Shown here: positions 9,682 to 21,199 of the stretch, piece after piece
How positions within the stretch are numbered: position 1 is the first letter of the stretch
Layout of the letters: each line of letters begins with the position of its first letter
NCBI RefSeq assembly: GCF_010183535.1
Contig: NC_071329.1
Location: forward strand, 15,948,879 to 16,012,878
Source of the DNA: Caenorhabditis remanei
Taxonomy: Eukaryota; Nematoda; Chromadorea; Rhabditida; Rhabditidae
Length of the DNA stretch: 64,000 nt
Reading direction: 5' to 3'
The notes under the pieces: generated by a model
What the model saw: the letters and a program-made list of their open reading frames with translations, nothing else
Databases searched by the model: none
What the model was told of the DNA's origin: nothing
Position numbers and translations under genes: made by a program

Positions 9682-11482
9682 TCATCTAAAATATGCAAGT
9701 GTCGTCTTCCCTATACTATCCATGGCTACTGCTGAAAGTCTGAGGACGATTCGCATGAAAAATATAAAACTTAAAAGAATTAGTAGTTCAATGAAAAGAT
9801 CAGTAAGGGTTCCTGGTCCAGTAGATCCGATTGGCATCACTTCAAGTTTGGTTCTTCTTTCCTCATTTGGTCCATCTCTGATACTATACAAAACCAACTC
9901 GGACGTTTTATTGAACGGGAACGAAAGGCAACGGCGATCCATATTGTTTCTGAAAAAAAAAGTATGTCAACAACTTGCGGTCAAGGAGAATAAGTTTGAA
10001 ACTTACTGCAAAACGGATTCATTGAGAAAAACAATCCTCCCATTCAGCACATCCATGAGTTCGTCAACATAAGGGGAAAATATCGGTAGAATCCGAAATC
10101 CATTCTGTCTTGTCAAGACTGTTCCGATTTCTTTCTGGTTATTTCTCCAATTTTAGATTAGAGCAATCGTAGTATCACCAGAGTTGAGCGGAATGCGATT
10201 TTTGAAATGGCGGAAGGCGGAAGGCGGAAAGCGGAATAAGAAATTTTTGGGCGGAAGGCGGAAAGCGGAAGACGGAATTCAAAAAAATTCGGCGGAAAGC
10301 GGAAGGCGGAAGGCGGAAGCGAAAATTTTTTGGCGGAAGGCGGAAGGCGGAAAGCGGAATGAAAAAAAGGCCAAATGGCGGAAGGCGGAATACAATTTCG
10401 TTTTTAAGAAGACGATTTTGGCCTTAGTTTGTTGTAAAAAACACTTGAAATGGTTAAATTTTGTTTTTTTCGGTAAAAAAATGATAGTATTGCTGCAAAA
10501 AAACGTAAAAAATATCAGTAAATTGGAGTAGGCAAACATATTTTTCAATCTGATATTCTCTAGGCGGGAGGCGGAAAAAATCATAAAATAGCGGAAGGCG
10601 GAAGGCGGAAAGCGGAAATAGGAAAATTTTTGGCGGAAAGCGGAAGGCGGAAGGCGGAATAAAAAAATTTCGGCGGAAAGCGGAAAGCGGAAGGCGGAAA
10701 GAAAAAAGTGGCGGAAAGCGGAAGGCGGAAGGCGGAAGGCGGAATTCCGCTCAACTCTGAGTATCACTCGTCAAACCAATTCTTTCTAGCACAATATTTG
10801 GGCTCTTGCGGTCAAACAAAATTCTTCGAATTAATTCCTTTTCTCGATCATAGTCAGTCACGAAAGGTACCAATATCTGAGTGAATCCAAAATACATTTC
10901 GAAATTTTGAGTTTTAGCAACGTTCACTCGCAGTTCTTTTAACGGAAAGCTAGATCGGTTGATAGAAGGAAGTACCTCCTCGAAGTCTAAGTTTCCTGAG
11001 TCCAAGTTCCTCGTACTGATTTTCAGGCATTCTGGGATCACACCTAAATCGTGAAGTTTCAAAATTTCCACGCGAACATGTTTTCTGCCATCCAGAACCG
11101 TTTTGATCCTTTGATATTTTGATTTCACCTTGTAGCAGACATCGTTGACTACAATTCTCTCTTTTTCGAGAATCAGAGATCGGAGGTTCAACGGCACTGA
11201 GCTTTCTGCTGACCGAAGCGCTGGGCAATCGAAATTGAGCTCCAGTCTGTAATGGAATATTTCGGAAATCATACAAAACACGAAGAAATATGAAAAATAA
11301 AAGGATCCACAACAGTGTGATGCTTAAGGTCGCGGAAACGCGCTCCGTCACACATCGGTTGGGACGGTCCACTGCTGTGTTTCCTTTTCCTGGTATTGAA
11401 TCAAAACAAAAACTAACCGCTTATTACCATCCATGTATTGGAAGACAGCTTTCAAGCTCAGGTACGTCAATGGCTTCGTCAT
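9682..11482 (-). pseudogene. A4': mirror copy of disrupted A4
   Basis: Exons are 11,418-11,482, 10,760-11,246 plus 10,007-10,170 around the insertion, and 9,682-9,949. It carries the same hAT-like insertion and the same in-frame TAA as A4, so both lesions predate the inverted duplication or were spread by gene conversion. Its 3' end lies 321 bases from the 3' end of A4, tail to tail. Confidence 0.85.
10179..10759. mobile_element. hAT-like element, mirror copy
   Basis: This is the reverse complement of 8,283-8,863, with the same CAGAGTTGAG ends and 8-bp duplications (AGTATCAC in this orientation). Confidence 0.88.
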
Positions 11483-11928
11483 GATGTTAGTAAGTTTGAA
11501 GGCTCAAATATAGTGAAATGTCGACAAGAAAAATCAATTCACACCGTATCGTACACAATGAGAGGAAGAGATGACCGTCTCTACGTGGATATGCAGATGA
11601 TGAATGACTTGAATATATATAATTTGTGTCAATTAACACCTGAAAGTATTCACTGTCACTGATCTCATTTCAGTTCACTCGGTTACAAATCGAGTGACAC
11701 AGCTGAAATAAAGGACAGGGTTTAGTGAACAATATGTAAAGAAGAGCCAAAACTCGTCGCCAATCGTAGTTCTTCTGAATACATCAATTCCAATTAAATT
11801 CATTTGAAAGCTCATCTATAAACTCTGTGTCCAAATCAATGTCATATTCGGATCAAACAAAACTCGTTCGTTTTCGGTGACCTCTCCTTCTGGTGATAAC
11901 ATAGAAACCCAAAATCGATTTACCGTAA

Positions 11929-12170
11929 ATACTGTATTATAACGGCATGCTGTTATATTTTTCAACTGCCTCCGAGAGAAATTTTGTGGTTTCAGAAACT
12001 CATTAAAATTGAACGAAAATTTTTTTTGGACGTTCTATTTGCTGATCTAGAAGTGACCAAACACGTTGCTACTAATCAGAACCGAGAAAAAACCCCTTGA
12101 TAAACATTTTTATGGATTCTGAGTAGAGACGGGGTGCCGTTATAATACGGGTGCCTTTATAATACAATAT
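11929..12170. mobile_element. Small TIR element, mirror of 6,872-7,113
   Basis: This is the reverse-complement copy in the right arm, within the A4'-A3' interval 11,483-12,576. That interval otherwise holds the A4' upstream block and family 3' flank. Confidence 0.65.
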
Positions 12171-12576
12171 GTAGGGTAACTGTTTATTACATGTGCTCCA
12201 AAATTTGGCATTTCATATCAAGTTGATGTATGTATTAACGTTAGAAAATTGGTAGAATTCAATGAAGGAAAGAGAAAAACAGAGGATATTTTTGCAAAAT
12301 TGAACAAAAAAACGATTGGTGATGTAATTAATAATAAAATTATTGGCCCTAAATACGAACAGTTTTTTTCTGAAATTTCGAGAAAGGAGACGGTTTGAAA
12401 TGGGAAAGACAAAAACATGAATAAGAAGAAAATGAAAAGATTTAATGTTAGGCTGGAAAGGATTTGGTGTGTATAGAGCACAATTAGAGTTTCATTTTTG
12501 TACAAAAATACAAAAAATTGTCAACTACAAAAATAAAGCTTCACTTGTGATCTATACACTTCAAACCCTTTTAAAC

Positions 12577-13824
12577 TCAACATATTGCGATACAATCAGG
12601 GAGCGGAATCATACTCAAAAAGTTAAAAATTTTTGAGATTCCTACGCATAGTGCTGCTGTAAGAATGAGGGCGATTAGCACTAAAAAGAAAACAAAAAAC
12701 ACTAAAAAGAAAACAATTATTATAATTAGAAAAATATCTAGCAAAATATGAAAAATTGTTGCTCGTCGCGTAGATCCTATTTTCATCACTTCAAGTTTGA
12801 CTCTTCTATTCCATATTGGTCCATCTCTCACATTGTACAGAACCAGCTCGGACGTCTGGTTGAACGGGAACGAAACGCAACGACGATCCATATTGTTTCT
12901 GGAAAAAAGTATGTCAACAACTTGCGGGACAGGATAATAAGCTTGAAACTTACTGTAAAACGGAATCGTTGAAATTAGAAACGCTTCCATTCAAAACTCC
13001 TAATAGATCGTTAGCATTGGGAAATTCGTCCTCATAAAGAAAAAATATCGGTAAAATCCGTAATCTATTTCGCATTGTCAGGACCGTTCCAATTTTTTTC
13101 TGGTTATTTCTCCAATTTCGGATGAGAGTAACCTGAGTATCTCTTGACAAACTAATGTTCTCTAACTCAATATTTGAGTTATTGCGATCATACAAAATAG
13201 TTCGAATCAAATCTGCATTTTCTCCATCATGGTTAGTCTCGAAAAGAATCAATTTCTGAGTGCATCCCAAATACCTTTCGAGATTTCGAGTTTTAGAAAT
13301 GTTCACTCGCAGTTCTTTTAACGGAAAGCTAGCTCTGTTGATAAAAGAAAGCACCCTTTCGAGGTTTAAGTTTCCAGAGTCCAAGCTCCTCGTTCTAATT
13401 TTCAGGATGTCTGGGATCACTCTTAAATTGCGAATTTTCAAAAATTCCACGCGAACTTCTTTTCTGCCGTCCAAAATTGATTTGATCCTTTGTGATTTTG
13501 ATTCCACCTTGTAGCAGACATCATTCGCCACAATTTTTTTTTCTGTGAGAGTCAGTGATTGGAGGTTCAACGGAACTGAGCTTTCGGCTGACCGAAGTGC
13601 TGGACAATGGAAATTGAGTTCCAGTCTGTAATGGAATATTTTGGATGTTGACAATGGTCTGTTTCTAAAGTCGGACCTGATAAGTATGCAAAAGTTGAAG
13701 AAATATGAAAGATGAAATTACCCTATTCTTGGTATTGTAATATCAAAACAAAAACTAACCGCTTATTACCATCCATGTATTGAAAGACAGCTTTCAAGGT
13801 CAAGTACGTCCATGGCTTCGTCAT
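12577..13824 (-). CDS. A3': DUF3557-family protein, mirror of A3
   Basis: Exons 13,760-13,824, 12,954-13,625 and 12,577-12,898 encode the same 352-residue protein as A3, with no amino-acid difference seen. The splice sites and hydrophobic C-terminal segment are the same. Confidence 0.88.
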
Positions 13825-14200
13825 GATGTTAGTAAGTTTGAAGATTCAAATATAGGGGAATGTCGACAAGAAATATCGATTGTCCTACACAACGGGAGGA
13901 GGAGATGACGGTCTCTTGTTCACGAGGAGGGGATTTGTTTGCAGAGCCTTGAAGGTGGTGACGTGGATACGCAGATGTTGAGTGACATGGATGTAATCTG
14001 TGTCAATTAGCCCTTAATAGAAGACAGCAAAAGTGAATAGATTCACGGATGAACTAGAAGATCTAGAAGATGGTGGGCAACGTATTCACTGTTATGTTCC
14101 GTGTATTTATGGATCGTTTCATTATTGTAATTATTTTTTATTTACTAATTATTTGTTTTTCATTTGATTAAACTGTGGAACAGGAGAAGAAGGAAGGTAA

Positions 14201-15099
14201 TTAGCAGTAAAAAACAATGAGTAAAGGAAACAACTCTATGAAAATATCAAAAAGGGTTTCTTCTCTAGTAGTTCCGATTGGCATCACTTCAAGTTTGGTT
14301 GTTTCCTTCCAATTTTGTTCATCTGTTATACTATACAAGACCACATCGGACGTTTCGTTGAACGGAAACGAAATGCAACAACGGTCCATATTGTTTCTGG
14401 AAAAAAGTATGTTGATAACTTGCGGGCTAGGATAATAATCTTGAAACTTACTGCAAAACGGAATCGTTGAAATAAACATTCCTTCCATTGAACACATCCA
14501 TGAGTTCAGCAACATCAGACAGAGGTAGATCCCCATATTCATGATGTATTGTCAAGACCGATCCGATTTCTTTCTGGTTATTACTCCAGTTTTGGATGAG
14601 AGCAATCGTATCATCACTCGACAGAATACAATTTTCTAGAACTATATTTGGGCCTTTGCGGTCATACAAAACGCTTCGAATCCAATCTGACTTTTCTTGA
14701 TCTAAGTTAGTCTCGAAAAGTACTAATGCTTGTGTGCATCTCAAATACTTTTTGAGATTTGGAGTCTTAGAAATGTTCACTCGCAGTTCTTTCAATGGGA
14801 AGCTAGCTCTGTTGATAAAAGGAAGCACACTTTCGAGGTTTAAGTTTCCAGAGTCCAAGTTCCTCGTTCTGAATTTCAGGCTATCTGGGATAACACTGGA
14901 ATTGCGAATTTTCAAAATTTCCACGCGAACAAGTTTTCTGCCGTCCAAAATTGATTTGATCCTTTGAGATTTTGATTCCACTTTATAACAGACATCGTTG
15001 GCTACAATTTTTCTTTTTTTGAGAATCAGAGATTGCAGGCTCAACGGCACTGAGCTTTCGGCAGATCGAAGAGCTGGACAATGAGAATTGACTTCCAGT
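14201..15099 (-). pseudogene. A2': mirror copy of exon-1-less A2
   Basis: Exons 14,452-15,099 and 14,201-14,396 are open, and the first exon is missing as in A2. The loss therefore predates the palindrome. The 15,100-15,622 interval is the mirror of the AT-rich A1-A2 spacer. Confidence 0.75.
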
Positions 15100-15622
15100 C
15101 TGTAGTGGAATGTTTCGGACAAAAATTAAAGAAACATGAAAGAAAGGATCCACAGCAGTCTTGAAACGATGCCAACGTGCACGCTACGCGACTTGGAAGA
15201 AATTTTTTATTTCGAATCTCTTCGTTGCGGACCATACACCTCGCACTCCTGGGAGAATCCTATTCTTGGTATTGAATCAAATGAAAAACAAACCGCTTGA
15301 AAAATTTTGGAAAATTTCCGCAAAAATACAAAATGTACATTTTTTGGAATTGTTCGCAAAAAAGTCAAATGTGCAGACAGCAAAAGTGAGTAGATTCACG
15401 GATGAGTATCCCGGTATACTTGGTCTGAATTTCTTGAAAATTTTCCGATTCTTCTAGGAAAAACCTTTAAGGACTGATTTTTTGTAGATTACAGGATTTT
15501 GAAAAATATGTATACTTGAGAAAAATATGAAAAATTTTCAGAAAAAAATGTTTGTGAAAAAATTCTAGTGAAACAAGTTCAAACATTCAAATCCGGGCAG
15601 ACCGAAATTTTTGCAAGTCTGC

Positions 15623-16958
15623 CTAGAAGAAGATCAACAACCTGTTCACAGTTCCGTTTCCGAGAAAAAAGAGAAAAAAAGAGAAAAAAAGAGAAGAGAA
15701 AAGAGCGAAAACAATTAGCACTAAAGCAAAAACAGTTAATAAAATTTGAAACTCTATGGGAAGATCACGAAAGTTTTCCCGAAAGGTTTCTTCTCTAGTA
15801 GATCCGATTGGCATCACTTCAAGTTTAATTCTTCTATTCCATATTTGTCCATCCCATATACTGTGCAAAACCAACTCGGACGTCCGGTTGAACGGGAACG
15901 AAATGCAACGGCGATTCACATTGTTTCTGGAAAAAATTATGTTTTAAGGTTTTTGACTAATAACTTGCTGGCCAGGATAATAAGCATGAAACTTACTGCA
16001 AAGCGGAATTGTTGAAATAAGCAAATCTTCCATCCAACCCTTCTAGTAGGTCGTCAACATATATCTGTACTTCCCGATATTTATGATACATCACCATGAC
16101 CGTTCCGATGTTTTTCTGGTTATGTCTCCAATTTTCGATAAGAGCAACCGTAGTATTACTCGACAGAATAAAATTTTCTAGCTCTATATTTGGGCACTTG
16201 CGGTTATACAAAATGCTTCGAACCAAATCTTCCATTTCTCCATTGTAGTTAGTCACGAAAAGTATCAATGTCTGTGTAAATCCCAAATACTTTTCGAGAT
16301 TTGGAGTTTTAGAAATGTTCACTCGCAGTTCTTTCAACGGGAAGTTGGCTCTGTCGATAAAAGGAAGGACCCTTTCAAAGTCTAAGTCTCCAGAGTCCAA
16401 GTTCCTCGTTCTGAATTTTAAACTGTCTGGGATCACATTTAAATCGTAAATTTCCAAATTTTCCACGCGAACATGTTTTCTGCCGTTCAAAATTGATTTG
16501 ATCCTTTGATATTTTGATTCCACTTTGTAGCAGACTTCGTTGACTACAATTTTCTCTTTTTCGAGAGTCAGAAATTGCAGGTTCAACGAAACTGAGTTTT
16601 CAGCTGACCGAAGTGCTGGACAATGGGAGTTGAGTTCTAGTCTGTAATGGAATATTTCGGAAAATATATTTAAAAAAATGAGACTTGTCAAGAATAGGGC
16701 CGGCCCGGGACGAGTATGGTTCAGAATAAGAAGTAATTCAGAAAAATCATCAAAAAATGTGAACCTTTTCGATGAAAAATTTTAAAAAAAGTACTTTTTT
16801 TGAAGGCGGGCTTTGACAAGTATGCAAAAATTGAAAGAAATTTGAAAATTAAAATAGTCCTATTCTTGGTATTGTATCAACAAAAAAACTAACCTCTTAT
16901 TACCATCCATGTATTGAAAGACAGCTTTCAAGCTCAAATATGTCCATGGCTTCGTCAT
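15623..16958 (-). CDS. A1': DUF3557-family protein, mirror of A1
   Basis: Exons 16,894-16,958, 15,997-16,641 and 15,623-15,926 give the same 337-residue protein as A1. The conserved upstream block follows at about 16,959-17,176. Confidence 0.88.
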
Positions 16959-17178
16959 GATGTTAGTAAGTTTGAAGGCTCAAACGCTGTGGAATGTCGA
17001 CAAGAGAAATCGATTCACACCGTATCGTACACAATGAGAGGAGGAGAGGACGGTCTCTACTACACGTTGATGAGATTTGTTTGCAGAGCCTTGAAGGTGG
17101 TGACGTGGATGTGCAGATGTTGAGTGACTTAGATCTAATCTGTGCCAATTAACACCTGAGAGAATAGAACACATCATA

Positions 17179-17393
17179 TTATAAATTCCCGACACTGTGC
17201 CGCATGGCTTTTGGCGCCTCTAATTTGTTCAAAATGGTCTCGAAGCGAAAAACATTATTTGCATTTATTTTTAGACCTGCAAAGCTCGAAAATAGGGTAT
17301 TTGATCTTTTTCAACTACGAGACCATTCCGCGAAATTTCTAATAAAAGGGATGCGCCTTTAAAGTCATGCGGCGCAGTGTTGTGAATTTATAA
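17179..17393. mobile_element. 215-bp MITE found only in the right arm
   Basis: The ends are inverted: TTATAAATTCCCGACACTG at the start, and a last segment whose complement reads TTATAAATTCACAACACTG. TA flanks both sides (17,177-17,178 and 17,394-17,395). The empty target is visible in the left arm at 1,864-1,865, where TA is uninterrupted. The interior is partly self-complementary (GGTCTCG and CGAGACC). The element landed exactly at the TA next to the mariner-like element. Confidence 0.85.
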
Positions 17394-17395
17394 TA

Positions 17396-18661
17396 TCAGG
17401 CTGGTGCATAAGTTTCTTTCTTTTTTTAGATCATTTTTGTCATGAAATTTCTAGAAGGCTAATAACTCACATAATGAGAAAAATAGTTATTTAGTGCCTA
17501 TAACTTATTGTGATTATACCTGTGACATGACGTCTGCCATCTGCTTAATCTCAGCCGTAGACAAGTCAACATACTTGAGGAACCCTTTTTTGGTACCATT
17601 CTTCGTCTTCATTTTTTTCTCAGAATATGTTGACGAGAATGGGTGATCTATTTAAAATTAAAACAAGCTAGGAAAATTATGCTAAAAAAATTAATAATAA
17701 CATTTGAACTAAGCAACTGTAGTTTAGGCCGGTCGTTGAAAAACGGCGAGGATCAGCAATTTACGGATGTGTGAGTTTTTTCGATTTTTCTTTAACGCTA
17801 GATAAGGAAATTGGTAGAAATGTTTATTATTGAGTAGAGTAGGCATTGACGTTTCTGAATTTATTTTGTTTCAGATGACTAAGCAATTTGCTTTTTCTCA
17901 CAGGAAGCACGAACTCAACATCATCAAAATCACGTGATTTTTAAGTTTGATGAAGCCTGCTACTCGTGCTTCTTAATCAATCTACTAGATCTTTTGCACA
18001 TTTTCAGAGTAATGTATCTACTGTTGATTACTTGTAAGGGGATAGTTCTGACTTGCTTGAAAGCGTTGAGAAGAGACCTAGACTTCACCCAGGTCTACTA
18101 CACAAAATTTCTTGAAAGCACAAAAATCATAGCAAACACGCGACCCACGTTTTATAACTTAATTGAATGGTTTTCTTATCGTTTTTTTCTGGAATCACTT
18201 ACTCATGTTGCCTTCTAACTTTTACACATAGTTTGGCATAAATGCTCTCTCAGATGTTTCTGTAATATGCTTGAACGTAGCTGAACAATGATTTCTAGTT
18301 GCTCTCAATTGTCTGATCATAATTTTTCTCCTTTAACGTTCTGACCGAAAACTAAAATGTGACAACAAGATAAAGTATTTTTCTATAAATTTCATTTAGT
18401 TTCCATTAAGATCGTCAAACTTTGATACCAATGCCGACTACAACCAAAAAACGTTCCAAAATAGGCGTTTGGTTGACCACAGAAAATACCATCGTTTTAA
18501 CGAGCGGAATGTCTAGGCACCAACTTAAAACTGTATTTGTTAGCCACTGAGATGGCCATTAGAATGCAAAAAAGCTTGGGTCGATAAACAATCACAGTAT
18601 CTAGAAACCGTGAGTCAAAGTTCAACCTCAAAAAAAGAAAGAAACTTATGCACCAGCCTAA
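17396..18661 (-). mobile_element. Mariner-like element, mirror of 598-1,863
   Basis: This is the reverse-complement copy with the same TTAGGCTGGTGC termini. The right-side TA is at 18,662-18,663. No intact transposase can be read. Confidence 0.8.
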
Positions 18662-18803
18662 TAGATTCACTGATCTCATTTCAGCTCACTCGGTTACAAA
18701 TCGAGTTACAGAGCTAAAGTAAGGGACGGGGTTTAGTGAGCTATATGTAAAGAAGGGCCTCCTTCTTGTGATAACGTAGAAACCCAAAATCGATTTACCG
18801 TAA

Positions 18804-19063
18804 ACACTGTATTATAACGGCATGCCGTTATATTTTTCAACTGCCTCCGAGAGAAATTTTGTGGTTTCAGAAACTCATTAAAATTGAACGAAAAATCTTT
18901 TTTGGACGTTTTATTTGCTGATCTAGAAGTGACCAAACACGTTGCTACTAATCAGAACCGAGAAAAAACCCCCTGATAAACATTTTTATGGATTCTGAGT
19001 AGAGACGGGGTGCCGTTATAATACAGGTGCCGTTCTATTACAGGTGCCGTTATAATACAGTAT
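18804..19063. mobile_element. Small TIR element, mirror of 196-455
   Basis: This is the reverse complement of the left-arm copy with GTATTATAACGGC ends. Confidence 0.65.
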
Positions 19064-19067
19064 TTAT

Positions 19068-19411
19068 CATACTTGCAAAATATCGGCCCGGCCCGGCTCG
19101 GCCCGTTGGCCGGGCCGGTTGAGAAAGTTGCCGGCCCGGAGTCAAAATATCAGCACAATTTTTTCACAAAATTTTTCGATATTTTTTTGAAATTTACATC
19201 AAAAATAGTCAAAAATCCTACGTACACTTGAGTTTTATCGATATGTAAAAACATAGTCGAAGATTCGACTTTTTTGCGAAAAAATCAAAAAAAAATTTCA
19301 AAAAAATTAAAAATTTCAAATTTTTGTACTGTGATCCGGGCCGACTGGGCCGGGCCGGGTCAAGCCGGTGAAAATTCTCAAATCGGCCCGACCCGGCCCG
19401 TTGCAAGTATG
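19068..19411. mobile_element. Complete GC-tipped MITE spanning the palindrome edge
   Basis: It starts CATACTTGCAA followed by a CGGCCCGGCCC tip and ends with a CCCGGCCCG tip followed by TTGCAAGTATG. The interior is AT-rich and non-coding. The half inside the palindrome is duplicated at 1-191; the other half is seen only once because the window starts there. Confidence 0.75.
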
Positions 19412-19602
19412 GTATTTATGGTAACTGTTTACTATAGTGTTTATTTCATATCAAGTAGATGTATTAACGTCAGAAAATGAGTGAAAATACAATGAAGGAA
19501 AGAGAAATACAGAGGATATTTTTGCAAAATTGAAGAAAAAAGCGATTGGTGATGTAATTGATAATAAAATTACTGGCCTTAAATACGACCCACTCAAAAA
19601 GT

Positions 19603-20984
19603 TCACATTTTTTCGATTGCTACGCCTACTGCTGCTGTAAGAATGAGGGCGATTAGCAGTAAAATGAAATAACTTGAAAAAATCAGTAGATCTATGAAAA
19701 TATCAAAAAGGGTTTCTGGTCCAGTAGATGTGATTGGCATCACTTCAAGTTTGGTTCTTCTATTCCATATTGGTCCATCTCTTACACTGTACAAAACCAG
19801 CTCGGACGTCTCGTTGAACGGGAACGAAATGCAACGACGATCCATATTTTTTCTAGAAAAAAAAGGTTTAAGGTTTTTGACATGATCTGACAACTTGCGG
19901 GTAGGAGAATAAAGTTAAAACTTACTGTAAAACGGAATCGTTTAAATTAGCATGGGTTCCATTTGAAACTTGTAGTATTTCGTTAACATAAGGAAATTCG
20001 TCACCAACAGGAAAAACTATCGGTACAATCCGGAATATATTCTGCATTGTCAAGACCGTCCCTATTTTCTTCTGGTTATTTCTCCAATTTTGGATGAGAG
20101 TAACCGTATCATTACTCGACAAACTAATGTTCTCTAACACTATATTTGAGCTCTTGCGGTCATGCAAAATGTTTCGAACCAAATCTGCATTTTCTCCATT
20201 GTAGTTAGTCTCGAAAAGAATCAATGTCTGAGTGCATTCCAAATACTTTTCGAGATTTCGAGTTTTAGAAATGTTCACTCGCAGTTTTTTTAACGGAAAG
20301 CTAGATCTGTTGATAAAAGAAAACACCCTTTCGAGGTTTAAGTCTCCAGAGTCCAAGTTCCTCGTTCTAATTTTCAGGCTGTCGGGGATCACACTTGAAT
20401 TGTGAACTTTCAAAATTTCCACGCGAACATGTTTTCTGCCGTCCAAAATTGTTTTGATTCTTAGTGATTTTGATTCCACTTTTTTTTGTCTCCACTTTTT
20501 TGATCCCCATTTTTTTTGTCTCCATTTTTTTGATCCTTTGTGATTTTGATACCCCTCCACCTTGTAGCAAACACCGTTGGCTACAATTTTTTCTTTTTCG
20601 AAAGTCAGGCATTGCAGGTTCAACGGCACTGAGCATTCGGCAGACCGAAGTGCTGGACAATGGAAATTTAGTTCCAGTCTGAAATGGAATTTTTCGGAAA
20701 ATATAAAAAATTGAAGAAATATGAAATGATCCACAGCAGTGCAAAGCATAAGGTCGCGGAAACGCCGCGCTTAGTCGCACAACGGTTGCCACGGTGATAA
20801 AAAAACTTGGCTGGGTGCCAAGTTCGAATGTTACGTTTATTTGTCGTATTTTTCAATATAAACCGCGGCGCGCAAGCAACGCGACTGCTTGGTATTGTAA
20901 TATCAAAACAAAAACTGACCGCTTATTACCATCCATGTATTGAAAGACAGCTTTCAAGCTGAGGTACGTCCATGGCTTCGTCAT
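19603..20984 (-). CDS. B: DUF3557-family protein with in-frame KKW repeats
   Basis: Exons 20,920-20,984, 19,926-20,678 and 19,603-19,852 join to 355 residues. The family blocks are present: LNFHCPALRSAE, DGRKHVRVE, SSFPLKKLRVNISKT and LEVMPITSTG, then a hydrophobic C-terminus at about residues 325-352. Unlike most relatives, exon 2 carries about 80 extra bases between CYKVE and the RIKTILDG block, encoding repeats of the type SKKWRQKKWG. These look like tandem duplication of the local GTGGAATCAAAA sequence. Gene M shares the expansion. The acceptor of exon 3 is TCTAG, not TCCAG, but frame is kept. Confidence 0.85.
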
Positions 20985-21197
20985 GATGTTAGTAAGTTTG
21001 AATATTCAAATACTGTGGGATGTCGACAAGAAAAATCGATTGGTCGTACACAAGAGATGAGGAGATGACGGTCTCTACTCTACACCACGACGAGGAGATT
21101 TGTTTGCTGAGCCTTGAAGGTGGTGACGTGGATATGCAGACGATGAATGACGTGGATCTAATCTATGTCAATTAACACCTGAGGGATTTTCGAATAA
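20985..21197 (-). promoter_or_regulatory. Conserved 5' flank of gene B
   Basis: The family upstream block (GTCGACAAGAAA, GAGACGGTCTC-type stretch, CCTTGAAGGTGGTGACGTGG) lies between the B start and the mariner-like insertion. The nearly identical sequence upstream of gene M continues without the insertion. Confidence 0.5.
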
Positions 21198-21199
21198 TA

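Larger units (their letters stand above)
9655..19258. repeat. Right arm of 19-kb palindrome
   Basis: This is the reverse complement of 1-9,387 with one extra 217-base difference near 17,179. Genes lie on the - strand and converge with the left-arm genes on the centre. From 19,259 rightward the sequence continues with the rest of a GC-tipped MITE. Confidence 0.95.

Noticed and set aside
1..19258. Palindrome 1 as an assembly hairpin artefact
   Set aside because: Not fully excluded, but the right arm has a real MITE with target duplication absent on the left, and the centre has a 250-bp insertion. A fold-back read would not create these.
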